DNA from: Streptomyces sp. S.PNR 29
GTDB lineage: Bacteria; Actinomycetota; Actinomycetes; Streptomycetales; Streptomycetaceae
Direction: 5' to 3'
Assembly: GCF_030386795.1 (NCBI RefSeq)
Contig: NZ_JANUQM010000018.1
Location: 62,001-126,000, forward strand
Length of the DNA: 64,000 nt
Shown: positions 17,077 to 26,247 of the stretch, piece by piece
How positions within the stretch are numbered: position 1 is the stretch's first letter
How the letters are laid out: every line of letters begins with the position of its first letter
The notes under the pieces: generated by a model
Told to the model about the DNA's origin: nothing
What the model saw: only the letters and a program-made list of their open reading frames with translations
The model's database searches: none
Program-made: the position numbers and the translations under genes

Positions 17077-18792
17077 TTACTCCGACTCGCCGCCGAAGCG
17101 GTCCTTGTAACCGGCCAGGTCCTCGTCGGTGAGCTTCGCGAAGAGAACCGGGGGGACCGTGAAGGGGGTGCCCGCCGGGACCGAGGCCAGGGTGCGCGCC
17201 TCCTCGGGAGTCACCCACGTCGCCTTGTCGTCCGTCAGGTCGAACGCCGCGCGCATCGCCGCCGCCGTCGTCGGGATGAACGGCTCGGAGACCACCGCGT
17301 AGAGGTGGATCAGGTTCATCGCCGTGCGGAGGGTGAGGGCGGCACCGTCCTTGCTGGTCTTGATCTCCAGCCAGGGGGCCTTCTCCTCCAGGTAGGAGTT
17401 TCCCGCCGACCACAGGGCGCGCAGGGCTGCCGCCGCCTTGCGGAACTGGATGGCCTCCATGTGGCCTTCGTACTCCGCGAGCAGGCGCGCGATGTCCTCG
17501 CCGAGCCTGGCCTCCGCCTCGCCCGGTTCGCCGCCCTCGGGGACGGCGTCGCCGAAGCGCTTGCGGGAGAAGGACAGGACACGGTTGACGAAGTTGCCGA
17601 GGGTGTCCGCGAGGTCCTTGTTGACCGTGGCCGTGAAGTGCTCCCAGGTGAAGGACGCGTCGTCCGACTCGGGGGCGTTGGCCATCATGAAGTAGCGCCA
17701 GTAGTCGGCGGGCAGGATCTCCAGCGCGTCATGGGTGAAGACGCCGCGGCGCTGCGAGGTGGAGAACTTGCCGCCGTAGTAGTTCAGCCAGTTGAAGGCC
17801 TTGATGACGTCGACCTTCTTCCACGGCGCGCGGGTGCCCAGCAGGGTCGCCGGGAACATCACGCTGTGGAAGGGGACGTTGTCCTTGCCCATGAACTGCG
17901 TGTAGTGGACGTCCGCGTCCGACTCCCACCACCACGAGCGCCAGTCACGGTTCTGCGGGTCCTGGTCCGCCCACTCCTTGGTCGCGCCGATGTACTCGAT
18001 CGGGGCGTCGAACCAGACGTAGAAGACCTTGCCCTCGGCCGCCAGGTCCGGCCAGGTGTCGGCCGGGACCGGGACGCCCCAGTCAAGGTCGCGGGTGATG
18101 GCGCGGTCGTGCAGGCCTTCCGTGAGCCACTTGCGGGCGATGGAGGAGGCGAGGACCGGCCAGTTGTCGGCGCGCTCGTCCACCCAGGCCTCGACCTCGC
18201 CTGCCAGCGCCGACTGGAGCAGGAACAGGTGCTTGGTCTCGCGGATCTCCAGGTCGCTGCTGCCGCTGATCGCCGAGCGGGCGTCGATCAGGTCCGTCGG
18301 GTCCAGGACGCGGGTGCAGTTCTCGCACTGGTCGCCGCGGGCCTTGTCGTAGCCGCAGTGCGGGCAGGTGCCGATGATGTAGCGGTCGGGCAGGAAACGG
18401 CCGTCGGCGTTGGAGTACACCTGGCGGATCGATCGCTCCTCGATGAAGCCGTTCGCCTTCAGCTCGCGGGCGATCTCCTGGGTGATCTCGTGGTTCTGCG
18501 GGGATGAGCTGCGGCCGAAGTAGTCGAAGGCCAGGTTGAAGCCGTCGTAGATGGCCTTCTGGGCGTCGTGTGCCTGCGCGCAGAACTCGTCGACCGGGAT
18601 GCCCTGCTCCTTCGCGGCGAGTTCCGCGGGGGTGCCGTGTTCGTCCGTCGCGCAGATGTAGAGGACCTCGTGACCGCGCTGTCGGAGGTACCGGGAGTAC
18701 ACGTCCGCCGGGAGCATGGACCCCACCATGTTGCCCAGGTGCTTGATCCCGTTGATGTACGGAAGGGCGCTGGTGATGAGGCGTCGAGCCAT
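17077..18792 (-). CDS. metG: Methionyl-tRNA synthetase
   Basis: Class I synthetase of 571 aa charging tRNA-Met. HLGN at 18-21 is the HIGH signature, and KFSTS at 342-346 stands in for KMSKS. A zinc knuckle is formed by Cys143, 146, 156 and 159. The helical anticodon domain follows; the C-terminal EMAP-like tRNA-binding domain of E. coli MetRS is absent, as is usual in actinobacteria. The promoter region upstream contains TACGAT as a possible -10 (minus strand, near 18880). Followed by the FG-GAP gene on the same strand after 103 bp. Confidence 0.98.
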   Translation of the reverse strand: MARRLITSALPYINGIKHLGNMVGSMLPADVYSRYLRQRGHEVLYICATDEHGTPAELAAKEQGIPVDEFCAQAHDAQKAIYDGFNLAFDYFGRSSSPQNHEITQEIARELKANGFIEERSIRQVYSNADGRFLPDRYIIGTCPHCGYDKARGDQCENCTRVLDPTDLIDARSAISGSSDLEIRETKHLFLLQSALAGEVEAWVDERADNWPVLASSIARKWLTEGLHDRAITRDLDWGVPVPADTWPDLAAEGKVFYVWFDAPIEYIGATKEWADQDPQNRDWRSWWWESDADVHYTQFMGKDNVPFHSVMFPATLLGTRAPWKKVDVIKAFNWLNYYGGKFSTSQRRGVFTHDALEILPADYWRYFMMANAPESDDASFTWEHFTATVNKDLADTLGNFVNRVLSFSRKRFGDAVPEGGEPGEAEARLGEDIARLLAEYEGHMEAIQFRKAAAALRALWSAGNSYLEEKAPWLEIKTSKDGAALTLRTAMNLIHLYAVVSEPFIPTTAAAMRAAFDLTDDKATWVTPEEARTLASVPAGTPFTVPPVLFAKLTDEDLAGYKDRFGGESE

Positions 18793-18889
18793 CGCGGGCT
18801 GCTCCCAAGTCGCTACGTGGGGTGACGACAGTCGATTTTCGGGGTCGTCTGTGTCGTTTACGAACTTTGAAATCGTAGCTGACGTGGGT

Positions 18890-18931
18890 GCGCCGCCCGC
18901 TTCCCGTTTTCCGGGTGGGAAGGGGCGGCGC
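18890..18931 (-). terminator. Terminator of VWA gene
   Basis: A long imperfect hairpin, GCGCCGCCC-GCTTCCC with GGGAAG-GGGCGGCGC, lies just past the VWA stop on the minus strand and before the metG promoter. Loop 11 nt, one bulge. Confidence 0.75.
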
Positions 18932-18946
18932 TGGTGGGTGTGGGTG

Positions 18947-20587
18947 CTACGGGCGCCAGTCGGCCAGCACGCCCTCGTAGAGCTCGGCGTCCGTGAGCTC
19001 GCGGGGGGTGGGGCCCGCGTGGAAGAAGGACGTGTTGTCGGTCTTCAGCTTGCGGAGGTAGTCGAAGGCCTTGTTCTCCGGGTCGCCGAACGCCACGAAG
19101 GAGAAGAAGACCTGGGGGTGCTTCTTCGCCGCGTCCGTGAGGGACTGGGTGGCGGGGGTCTTGGCGTCGGGGGCGCCGTCCGTCTGGAAGACGACGAGGG
19201 CGGGGGACTTGGGGTCGGCGGACTGGCCGTGGTGCGTGAGTACGGCTTCCACGGCCGCGTGGTAGCTGGTACGGCCCATGCGGCCGAAGGAGTTGTGGAG
19301 GGTGTCGATCTTGTTCTCGTGGTCGGTGAGGGTGAGCTCGCCGGTGCCGTCCACTTCCGTGGAGAAGAAGACGACGTGGACCGTGGCCTCGGGGTCGAGG
19401 TGGGCGGCGAGGGCGAGGGTCTGCTCGCCGAGGGCCTGGGCTGAGCCGTCCTTGTAGTACGGGCGCATGGAGGCGGAGCGGTCGAGGACGAGGTAGACCT
19501 TGGCGCGGGCGCCGGTGAGGTTCTTCTTCTTGAGGGTGGTGGCCGCGGCCTTGTAGGCGGTGGTGAGGCCGGGGGCGCGGGAGCGGAGGCGCGCGGCGGG
19601 GACGGCGGGCTTGCCGGCCTCGGCTTCGCCTTCGGCCGGGGTGGTCCCACCGGCGGCGTCCGTGGCGCTCTCGTCGTCGGGGGCGGGGGCCTGCGGGGCT
19701 TGTGCGTCGTCGGCCGGTGCGGGCTCGGGGGTGGTTGCGGTCGGGGTGTCGTTCCCGCCCGCACCACCCGTGGCGTTTTCGTCGTCGGGTGCGGGTGGCC
19801 CCTGTGGGGCGGCCTCGCCGTCGGCGGCTGCGGGTTCGGGGGTGGTGGTCGGCTCCGCTTCGGCCTCGGGGGCAGCCTTGTCCTCCGGTTCCGGCTCGGC
19901 CGTGGCGGTGTCTTCGGACTGCTCCGGCTCAGCCGCCGCAACCGGCTCGGCCGCCGGCGTCGGCTCGGTGTCCGGCTCGGTCTCGGCCCGCGCTTCGGGC
20001 TCCGCCTTCGGCTCCGGGGCCGCTTCCGTCTCGGCCTGGGGCTCCGGCGCCGGCTGCGTCTCCGGCTCCGCCACCGTTTCCGGCTCAGGCTCCGCCACCG
20101 TCTCCTCAGCGGCCGCCGGGGTCTCGGTGGCCGTCGGCTCCTCAGCGGTCGCCGGGGTCTCGGCGGCCGTCGGCTCCTCAGCGCCCGCCGGCGCTTCCGT
20201 GGCCGTCGGTGTCTCCTCGGCCGCCACCGTCTCCTCAGCGGCCGCCGGGGTTTCCGTGGCCGTAGGCGTCTCCGCCTCCGTCGGCTTCTCGTCCGCCGCT
20301 GGCCGCTGTTCGGCCTGCGTCTCCCGCTCGTCCGGCTGTCCCGGCCTCGGGACTGTCACGTTGTTGAAGGCGGCGGAGACGAGTTCGTGTTCGCTGCGGG
20401 GTTCGGGGACGTGGGGCTTCGGGTCGGCGGACGGGGACGGGGACGGGGACGGAAGGGTCGGCTCGGGGGCAGGAGCCGGGGGCTGTGCCGCCGGCGTCTC
20501 CTGCGAAGTCGTCGCATCCTCCGCTTCGGCGGCCCGTGCTTTGCGTGACCGGCCGAACGCGTTCCGCAGGAGAGTGAGAATGCCCAT
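18947..20587 (-). CDS. TerF-like VWA domain protein with long Pro/Glu/Ala-rich region
   Basis: A 546-aa cytoplasmic protein. After a short basic N-terminus (MGILTLLRNAFGRSRK, possibly membrane-associating), residues about 20-340 are low complexity, made of Ala/Glu/Pro/Thr repeats. A von Willebrand A domain follows from about 364, with MIDAS residues DRSAS (369-373), a Thr in GRTSYH, and QTDGAPD. The closest known relatives are C-terminal domains of TerF/TerY-type proteins of the tellurium/stress (Ter) systems, but no terD-type gene is nearby. GAAGGG lies 10 nt before the ATG. The biased region is probably disordered. Confidence 0.82.
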   Translation of the reverse strand: MGILTLLRNAFGRSRKARAAEAEDATTSQETPAAQPPAPAPEPTLPSPSPSPSADPKPHVPEPRSEHELVSAAFNNVTVPRPGQPDERETQAEQRPAADEKPTEAETPTATETPAAAEETVAAEETPTATEAPAGAEEPTAAETPATAEEPTATETPAAAEETVAEPEPETVAEPETQPAPEPQAETEAAPEPKAEPEARAETEPDTEPTPAAEPVAAAEPEQSEDTATAEPEPEDKAAPEAEAEPTTTPEPAAADGEAAPQGPPAPDDENATGGAGGNDTPTATTPEPAPADDAQAPQAPAPDDESATDAAGGTTPAEGEAEAGKPAVPAARLRSRAPGLTTAYKAAATTLKKKNLTGARAKVYLVLDRSASMRPYYKDGSAQALGEQTLALAAHLDPEATVHVVFFSTEVDGTGELTLTDHENKIDTLHNSFGRMGRTSYHAAVEAVLTHHGQSADPKSPALVVFQTDGAPDAKTPATQSLTDAAKKHPQVFFSFVAFGDPENKAFDYLRKLKTDNTSFFHAGPTPRELTDAELYEGVLADWRP

Positions 20588-20773
20588 GTGCGCAACCCTT
20601 CGCTGAGGTGAAGCCCGTCAATCCCTGGCCAGGACGGACACGTAAGGTTAGCTGCCCCGGCTTGTGATCTTGTGCAGGGTCTGCCACGGAAGCCCGCCGT
20701 CGTCAAGGGCCGCATCCCGTCTCTCTGTGCGCCCTCGCCCCGGACGCCTCCAACTTCCTTCCGGCTGCCGGGG

Positions 20774-20795
20774 GTTCACCCGCTGTTCACCCGGC
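20774..20795 (+). promoter_or_regulatory. PHO box (PhoP operator)
   Basis: Two adjoining 11-bp direct repeats, GTTCACCCGCT and GTTCACCCGGC, match the Streptomyces PhoP direct-repeat unit. They lie 70 bp before the phosphatase start, with a possible -10 TACGGT at 20822. This predicts induction by the PhoR-PhoP system at low phosphate. Confidence 0.88.
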
Positions 20796-20864
20796 CGCCC
20801 GACTCCCGCACGTATGCGCCCCTACGGTCACGCTGACACCAAGGGCATCCCAGGGGAGAGCAAA

Positions 20865-22925
20865 GTGCGCAAGCTGCTGCCGTTGATCGGAACGCCGTCC
20901 GGATCCCACCCCGGCGGCCGGTCCGCCATGACCTGTCGCTTCCGGTGTGGTGACGCCTGCTTCCACGAGGTGCCCAACACCAGCTCCAACGAGTACGTCG
21001 GCGACGTCATCGCCGGCGCCCTCAGCCGCCGCTCGATGATGCGCGCCGCCGCCGCGGTGACGGTTGCCGCCGCGGGTGCCGGGGCCGCCGGCGTCGCGGG
21101 TGCCCCGCAGGCGCACGCCACCCCGACGGCCTCCGGCCCACAGCGCGGCGCGCGCGGGCTGCGGTTCACTCCCGTCGCGCCCAACACCACCGACGCCGTC
21201 ACGGTGCCCGAGGGGTACCGGCAGAACGTCGTCATCCGCTGGGGCGAGCCCATCCTGCGGGGCGCGCCCGCCTTCGACCCGGAGAAGCAGACCGCCAAGG
21301 CGCAGGCCGGGCAGTTCGGGTACAACTGCGACTTCCTCGCGCTGCTGCCGCTGCCGGGTGAGCGCGGCCGGCAGCTCCTCGTCGCCAACCACGAGTACAC
21401 CGACGAAGTGCTCATGTTCCGCGGCTACGACGCCGCCGACCCGACCCGCGAGCAGGTGGAGATCGCCTGGGCCGCGCACGGGCTGTCCGCCGTCGTCGTC
21501 GAGGAGGACCGCCGTACCGGCAAGCTGACCGCCGTGCCCCGGCACCACCTCAACCGGCGGGTCACCGCCACCACCGAGTTCCGGCTCACCGGGCCCGCCG
21601 CCGGGTCGGACCTCCTGAAGACCTCCGCCGACCCGACCGGTACGAAGGTGCTCGGCACGCTCAACAACTGCTCCGGCGGCACGACCCCCTGGGGCACGAC
21701 CCTGCACGGCGAGGAGAACTTCAACCAGTACTTCGCCAACAGCGGGCGGGCGACCGACAAGCGGTACGGGATCGGGACCGGGGCCACCGAGCGCAAGTGG
21801 GAACGGTTCGACAAGCGGTTCGACGTCGCCCAGGAGCCGAACGAGCCGCACCGGTTCGGGTACGTCGTCGAGTTCGATCCGTACGACCCGGCCTCGACGC
21901 CCCGCAAGCACACCGCCCTGGGCCGCTTCAAGCACGAGGCCGCCAACATCCGGCTCACCGCCGACGGCCGTCCCGTCGTCTACTCCGGCGACGACGAGCG
22001 GTTCGACTACTTCTACAAGTTCGTCAGCAGCAAGCGGATGAGGAAGGGTTCCTCGCGGGCCGTGCGGGAGCACAATCTGTCGCTGCTCGACGAGGGGACC
22101 CTGTACGTCGCCAAGCTCACCGGCGACTCCCCGGCCATCGAGATAGACGGCACCGGCAAGCTCCCGTCCGACGGGGAGTTCGACGGCAGCGGCGAGTGGA
22201 TCCCGCTGGCCACCGCCACGGCCGAGGGTGCCGTCTCGCACGTCGAGGGCATGACCGCCGAGGAGGTGTTCGTCTTCACGCGGCTCGCCGGTGACAAGGT
22301 GGGCGCCACGAAGATGGACCGGCCGGAGGACATCGAGCCGAGCCCGGTCACCGGCAAGGTGTACATCGCCCTCACCAACAACACCAACCGCGGTGTCGGA
22401 ACGAACGCCAAGGCGGACGAGGCCAACCCGCGCAATGCCAACAAGCACGGGCACGTCCTGGAGCTGACCGAGCGCTGGAACCGGCCGGAGAGCACGAAGT
22501 TCGCCTGGTCGCTGTTCCTGGTCGCCGGTGACCCCGACGACCCGGCCACCTACTTCGCGGGCTTCCCGAAGGACAGGGTCAGCCCCATCTCCTGCCCGGA
22601 CAACGTGGCCTTCGACCCGTACGGCAACCTGTGGATCTCCACCGACGGCGCCCAGCTCGGGTCGCACGACGGCCTCTTCGGGGTCGCCACGCGCGGGGAG
22701 CGGCGCGGTGAGCTGAAGCAGTTCCTGACCGTGCCGAAGGGCGCGGAGACCTGCGGACCGATCATCCAGGACCGGCGCGTGCTCGTCGCCGTACAGCACC
22801 CGGGCGAGGTCGACGGCGCGTCCGTGGAGAAGCCGGCCAGCACCTGGCCCGACGGTCCCGGCACCTACGTCCGCCCGGCGGTCGTCGCGGTGTGGCGCGA
22901 GGACGGGCGCGACATCGGCGCCTGA
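20865..22925 (+). CDS. PhoX-type alkaline phosphatase (DUF839), Tat-exported
   Basis: A 686-aa protein of the PhoX family, calcium/iron phosphatases that release phosphate from organic esters outside the cell. The signal contains SRRSMMRA (twin Arg 55-56) and a hydrophobic Ala-rich stretch, preceded by an unusual 50-residue Cys/His-containing leader (CRFRCGDACFHEVPNTSSNEY) that is conserved in actinobacterial members. Family blocks seen: GYNCDFLAL, NHEYTD, NNCSGGTTPWGT, HGEENFNQYF, RFKHEAANI, SGDDERFDYFYKF, RPEDIEPSP and CPDNVAFDPYGNLWISTDG. Start GTG 20865 has GGGGAGAG 4 nt upstream. The PHO box supports a phosphate-scavenging role. Confidence 0.93.
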   Translation: MRKLLPLIGTPSGSHPGGRSAMTCRFRCGDACFHEVPNTSSNEYVGDVIAGALSRRSMMRAAAAVTVAAAGAGAAGVAGAPQAHATPTASGPQRGARGLRFTPVAPNTTDAVTVPEGYRQNVVIRWGEPILRGAPAFDPEKQTAKAQAGQFGYNCDFLALLPLPGERGRQLLVANHEYTDEVLMFRGYDAADPTREQVEIAWAAHGLSAVVVEEDRRTGKLTAVPRHHLNRRVTATTEFRLTGPAAGSDLLKTSADPTGTKVLGTLNNCSGGTTPWGTTLHGEENFNQYFANSGRATDKRYGIGTGATERKWERFDKRFDVAQEPNEPHRFGYVVEFDPYDPASTPRKHTALGRFKHEAANIRLTADGRPVVYSGDDERFDYFYKFVSSKRMRKGSSRAVREHNLSLLDEGTLYVAKLTGDSPAIEIDGTGKLPSDGEFDGSGEWIPLATATAEGAVSHVEGMTAEEVFVFTRLAGDKVGATKMDRPEDIEPSPVTGKVYIALTNNTNRGVGTNAKADEANPRNANKHGHVLELTERWNRPESTKFAWSLFLVAGDPDDPATYFAGFPKDRVSPISCPDNVAFDPYGNLWISTDGAQLGSHDGLFGVATRGERRGELKQFLTVPKGAETCGPIIQDRRVLVAVQHPGEVDGASVEKPASTWPDGPGTYVRPAVVAVWREDGRDIGA

Positions 22926-22949
22926 TGCCGGCCGGCCGCCGGTCGGCTC

Positions 22950-22987
22950 GGGGGCGCCCGTGGCCCTACCCGGCTGCGGGCGCCCCC
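22950..22987. terminator. Bidirectional terminator
   Basis: GGGGGCGCCCG (22950-22960) pairs with CGGGCGCCCCC (22977-22987) between the convergent PhoX and EEP genes. Confidence 0.82.
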
Positions 22988-22991
22988 GCCG

Positions 22992-23990
22992 TCATGCCCG
23001 CCGGTGGAGCGTGAGGTCGACGACCAGGGCGCGGTGGTCGGTGTCGGCGAGGTCGAGGAAGCGGGCGCTGCGGGCGGAGAAGTCCTCCGAGACCAGGACG
23101 TGGTCGATCTGGGCGCCGAAGGACGGCGCGGTCCGGGACGGCCAGGTGGCGGTGCGGTCGGCGCCGGTCAGGCGGGCGGCGTCCCGCAGGCCGGTGTCGA
23201 GGATGCGGCGGAAGGCGGAGTGGTCCTGGGAGGCGTTGAAGTCGCCGGCGAGGACGGTGGGGGTCGTCGTGTCGCCGGCGGCGTAGGCGCGCAGCGCGCC
23301 GAGTTCCGCGCGCCAGAGCCCGGTCTGGCCGGGGAGCGGCGGCATGGGGTGGGCGAGCTGGAGCCGTACGGTGTGTCCGCGGACGTCGGCGGTGGCTCCG
23401 GGCATGCCCATGGTGCCGGGCACCCCGGCGGTGCCCCGCAGCGGGAAGCGGCTGAGGATGACGGAGCCCTCCGAGCCGCCGCCCTCGACGGCCCGGCGAT
23501 GGGGGTAGGTGTCCGCGAGGGCGCGCTTCAGCGCCGCGTCACAGCTGTACTCGCACTCCTGTACGAACACGATGTCCGGTTTCTCGTGCCGCACCGCGGC
23601 GATCAGCGCCCCGGTGCCCTGCCCGAACTCGACGTTCGAGGTGAGCACCCGCATCTCGGCGACCGGGCTCCCCGAGGGCTCGCCCGCCTTCCCGTACGGC
23701 TCGATGAACCATGCCAGCAGCCCGAGCACGGCGATCCCCCACACCGCCCCGGCCCACCAGCGGGCGAGCAGCGTGAGCAGCAGCCCCACGCCGGTGGGCA
23801 GCAGCAGCCACGGCAGGAAGGCGAGCAGTTGCGGCACGGGCGTGATGCCGTCACTGTCCGCGACCCGGAATCCGAGGACCACGCTCACCGCCGCGAACAG
23901 CAGCCCGGCGCACCCCGGCCCGAGCCGTCGCCCGCCCCGACGTCCCGGCACGTCACCGGTCACCGGCACCCCGGCAGCCGCAGTGTCCAC
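22992..23990 (-). CDS. Membrane-anchored endonuclease/exonuclease/phosphatase family protein
   Basis: A 332-aa protein with three N-terminal membrane helices (about 35-120) and an EEP (DNase I-like) domain. Active-site blocks: LTSNVEFG, VFVQECE (metal Glu), GDFNAS, IDHVLVS and DTDHRALVV (catalytic His). Substrates of such anchored enzymes may be extracellular nucleic acid or phosphoesters. Start GTG 23990 was chosen because upstream codons are Pro/Arg-rich noise and GGGAAAGG precedes it. Confidence 0.87.
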   Translation of the reverse strand: MDTAAAGVPVTGDVPGRRGGRRLGPGCAGLLFAAVSVVLGFRVADSDGITPVPQLLAFLPWLLLPTGVGLLLTLLARWWAGAVWGIAVLGLLAWFIEPYGKAGEPSGSPVAEMRVLTSNVEFGQGTGALIAAVRHEKPDIVFVQECEYSCDAALKRALADTYPHRRAVEGGGSEGSVILSRFPLRGTAGVPGTMGMPGATADVRGHTVRLQLAHPMPPLPGQTGLWRAELGALRAYAAGDTTTPTVLAGDFNASQDHSAFRRILDTGLRDAARLTGADRTATWPSRTAPSFGAQIDHVLVSEDFSARSARFLDLADTDHRALVVDLTLHRRA

Positions 23991-24034
23991 ACCCCCGGCC
24001 CTTTCCCTCGTGGATGGGATGCCCGAATCATCCC

Positions 24035-24484
24035 TCAAAGACGTGGGGCGGGGGCGGAAGGTTGTTCCGGAGCGGGTGCTCGCCGGCGTCGTGGGAGGGG
24101 CCCGTACCGGCCGGTGAGCCAGGAGGCCAGGCAGACCGACAGGCCGAGGGCGACCAGGATCCAGGAAGCGGTGCGGAGGGTGGCGGTGTGGGCGTCGTAG
24201 ACGGCGACCGCCGCGGGGCGGTGGGGGCCGGCGGGCACCCCGGTGACGATGAGCCGGCGGCCGACCGCCACGGCCGCGACGAGCAGCGCGCCGCCCAGGG
24301 CCGTGCCGAGACCGGTGGCCGTGACCGCGCGGCGACGGCAGACGGCGACGGTGATCACCGCGACGGCGAAGGCGACGGCCGCGAGCGGCAGCCAGCGGGC
24401 GGCGAGATCGAGCACCTGGCACCCCTTCCGGAACCGGCTCACTCGTCCAGCCGAACGGGCGACCCCGCCCGTCGACGGCGTCAT
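24035..24484 (-). CDS. Small membrane protein
   Basis: Not recognised with certainty. 149 aa with three hydrophobic helices (LPLAAVAFAVAVITVAV, GTALGGALLVAAVAVG, ASWILVALGLSVCLASWL). It may correspond to the C-terminal half of a larger Streptomyces membrane family. The ATG overlaps the stop of the upstream gene (ATGA), and GGAGGG sits 7 nt before it, so translational coupling is likely; a GTG at 24415 is an alternative start. The two small genes form an operon. Confidence 0.65.
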   Translation of the reverse strand: MTPSTGGVARSAGRVSRFRKGCQVLDLAARWLPLAAVAFAVAVITVAVCRRRAVTATGLGTALGGALLVAAVAVGRRLIVTGVPAGPHRPAAVAVYDAHTATLRTASWILVALGLSVCLASWLTGRYGPLPRRRRAPAPEQPSAPAPRL

Positions 24485-24930
24485 GCGATGCGGTGGCCCT
24501 CCGCGTCCTCGTGCGTGTAGTAGCGGTAGAACAGCACCACGAAGAAGCCCGCGGCGACCACCAGCGCCACCACGGTGGACCACGCCACGGTCCGGCCTGC
24601 CTGGCTGAACAGGAAGCCGAACGCGCAGCCGGTGAAGGCGAACCAGAGCAGCGCGCGCAGCTCACGCTTCAGACGCGGGGCCACCGCCCGTACGGCGACG
24701 TACAGCACCGCGAACGCGAGCGCGCACAGGAAGCCGAACAGGACGTTCCAGCCGGTGATGGGCCCGCCGTCACGTCGGTTCGCCGCGGCCCAGTAGCCGT
24801 AGACGAGCCCCAGCAGGACGGGCGTCGCCCACTTCGCGGCCGTGTGGACCCGCTCGCTGAAGACGTCGGGCGCGGGGGCCCGCCCGGCCCTCGCGCTCAC
24901 CTCGGCCGGTGTGGGTGCCGCATGAGCCAT
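24481..24930 (-). CDS. Small four-helix membrane protein
   Basis: 149 aa; no known family recognised. Soluble Ala/Pro-rich N-terminus (1-30), then four membrane helices. The loop YGYWAAANRRDGGP and the acidic tail YYTHEDAEGHRIA are distinctive. Start at 24930 has GAGGAG 8 nt upstream; a longer reading frame to 25170 is Pro/Arg-rich and unlikely. Cotranscribed with the following small membrane gene. Confidence 0.72.
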   Translation of the reverse strand: MAHAAPTPAEVSARAGRAPAPDVFSERVHTAAKWATPVLLGLVYGYWAAANRRDGGPITGWNVLFGFLCALAFAVLYVAVRAVAPRLKRELRALLWFAFTGCAFGFLFSQAGRTVAWSTVVALVVAAGFFVVLFYRYYTHEDAEGHRIA

Positions 24931-25103
24931 GAGAGCACTCCTCTCTCTCCGCCCCTGCCTACCAGGGCACACCTGGGGGCCGCCCGTGGCAAGTCGGCGG
25001 AGGCGGGTTCGCGGCACCGTGGTTGCAGCCCGGCGCCCCCCTTTGCAGCCGCAGCCGTTACCGTGCTGCCGTAAGTGATCGTGTATGTCGGGGGGAGGGC
25101 ACC

Positions 25104-26159
25104 ATGCCCGGAACCGTGCTGCTGCTGGCGGCCGCGCCTGTGGGCAAGGGGGGTCTGGTGGACGCGGCATCCGTGCTCCCCGTGCTCGCGGCCGTGCCGC
25201 CCGCCGTCCTGGCCGGTACCGACACCGCGAACGTCGTCGAGCTCGCCGACCCGCTGGAGCCGCAGGCCGTGCTGACCCGGCTGCGGGCGGCGGCCGCGGC
25301 CCCCGGTCCGCTCACCGTGTACGTGACCGGCCAGCTCCAGCTGGACAGACGCCAGCGGCTGCCGCACCTGGCGCTGGCCCGCACCACACCGGCGACGGTC
25401 CGTTACACCGCCCTGCCCTGGCACTGGGTCCGGGAGGAGCTGCGGCTGCGGCCGACGGGTGCGACGACACTCCTCCTCGACCTGCACGCGGACGCGGAGA
25501 CCTGGGAGTGGCTGCGCTCCCACCCGCTGGACTCGGGGCGGAACAACGCCGTCTACGGTCGCGTCGCGCCGCCGCCCGCCCGGCGGACCGTGGCGACGCC
25601 GTCGTACATGAAGGCCGTCGCCACGATCCTGCGCAGCGGGCACCGGCCGCCGCTGGAGCAGCTGCATCAGCAGGCGCTCGGGCGGATCGCCCCGGAGAGC
25701 GGGGGAACGGACCTCGTGCTGACCGCGCCGGGTCCCGTCACCGGTGACCCGCACGCCGCGATCACCGCGGCCGTGCAGTCCGGCCGGCACGCCGACGCCG
25801 ACGCGCTCGCCGCGCGGCACGAGCAGGCCGCCGTACGGGCGCACGGGCCCGCGTCGGAGGAGGCGCTGCACTGGACGGAGGTCCGGGCGGACCTGGCGAT
25901 GTTCGCGGGGGACCCGGTGCGCAGCTGCCGTACGTGGCTGGCGGTGGCCACCACCCGGCTGAACGCCGGGCAGGCCCCGGACACGCCCGCCGTGGAGGCG
26001 GCGGCCGACCGGGCCCACCACCAGTGGAGCCAGATCCACGACACGGCACGGGTCCGTGAACTCGGGGCTTCGCTCGCCGAGTTGCGGGGGAGGGTGCCGG
26101 GCCGGCGGGCGGGAGCCCTGGACGACGTCCAGCGGCGCCTGGCCGGCCTCGGCGTGTGA
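25104..26159 (+). CDS. Caspase-fold pseudoenzyme with helical C-terminus
   Basis: A 351-aa protein whose first 200 residues follow the secondary-structure plan of a caspase domain without its catalytic residues. LTVYVTGQL (70-78) lies where the neighbouring caspase has LFYFAGHG, and TTLLLDLHAD (121-130) where it has VVILDCCNAG: His becomes Gln77 and the catalytic Cys becomes His128 or Ala129. PSYMKAVATIL and LEQLHQQALGRI (about 166-195) match the later PFTGELVELL and LADHLRERM segments of the caspase. The rest (about 215-345) is alpha-helical, TPR-like. GGGGGAGGG precedes ATG 25104. First gene of the four-gene caspase/EACC1 operon; probably a regulator or scaffold. The fold call is inference from pattern. 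Confidence 0.6.
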   Translation: MPGTVLLLAAAPVGKGGLVDAASVLPVLAAVPPAVLAGTDTANVVELADPLEPQAVLTRLRAAAAAPGPLTVYVTGQLQLDRRQRLPHLALARTTPATVRYTALPWHWVREELRLRPTGATTLLLDLHADAETWEWLRSHPLDSGRNNAVYGRVAPPPARRTVATPSYMKAVATILRSGHRPPLEQLHQQALGRIAPESGGTDLVLTAPGPVTGDPHAAITAAVQSGRHADADALAARHEQAAVRAHGPASEEALHWTEVRADLAMFAGDPVRSCRTWLAVATTRLNAGQAPDTPAVEAAADRAHHQWSQIHDTARVRELGASLAELRGRVPGRRAGALDDVQRRLAGLGV

Positions 26160-26247
26160 CCCGACCCGGCGCGCGAACGAGAAAGCGCTACCGCAGGAGC
26201 TCCCGAACCCTCCCCAGTGCGCAAGTGCGATGCCATGATGGTGAGTT

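Noticed and set aside
18793..18946. T-box or other leader upstream of metG
   Set aside because: The region is short and lacks a T-box sequence. Only a promoter and the VWA terminator are visible.
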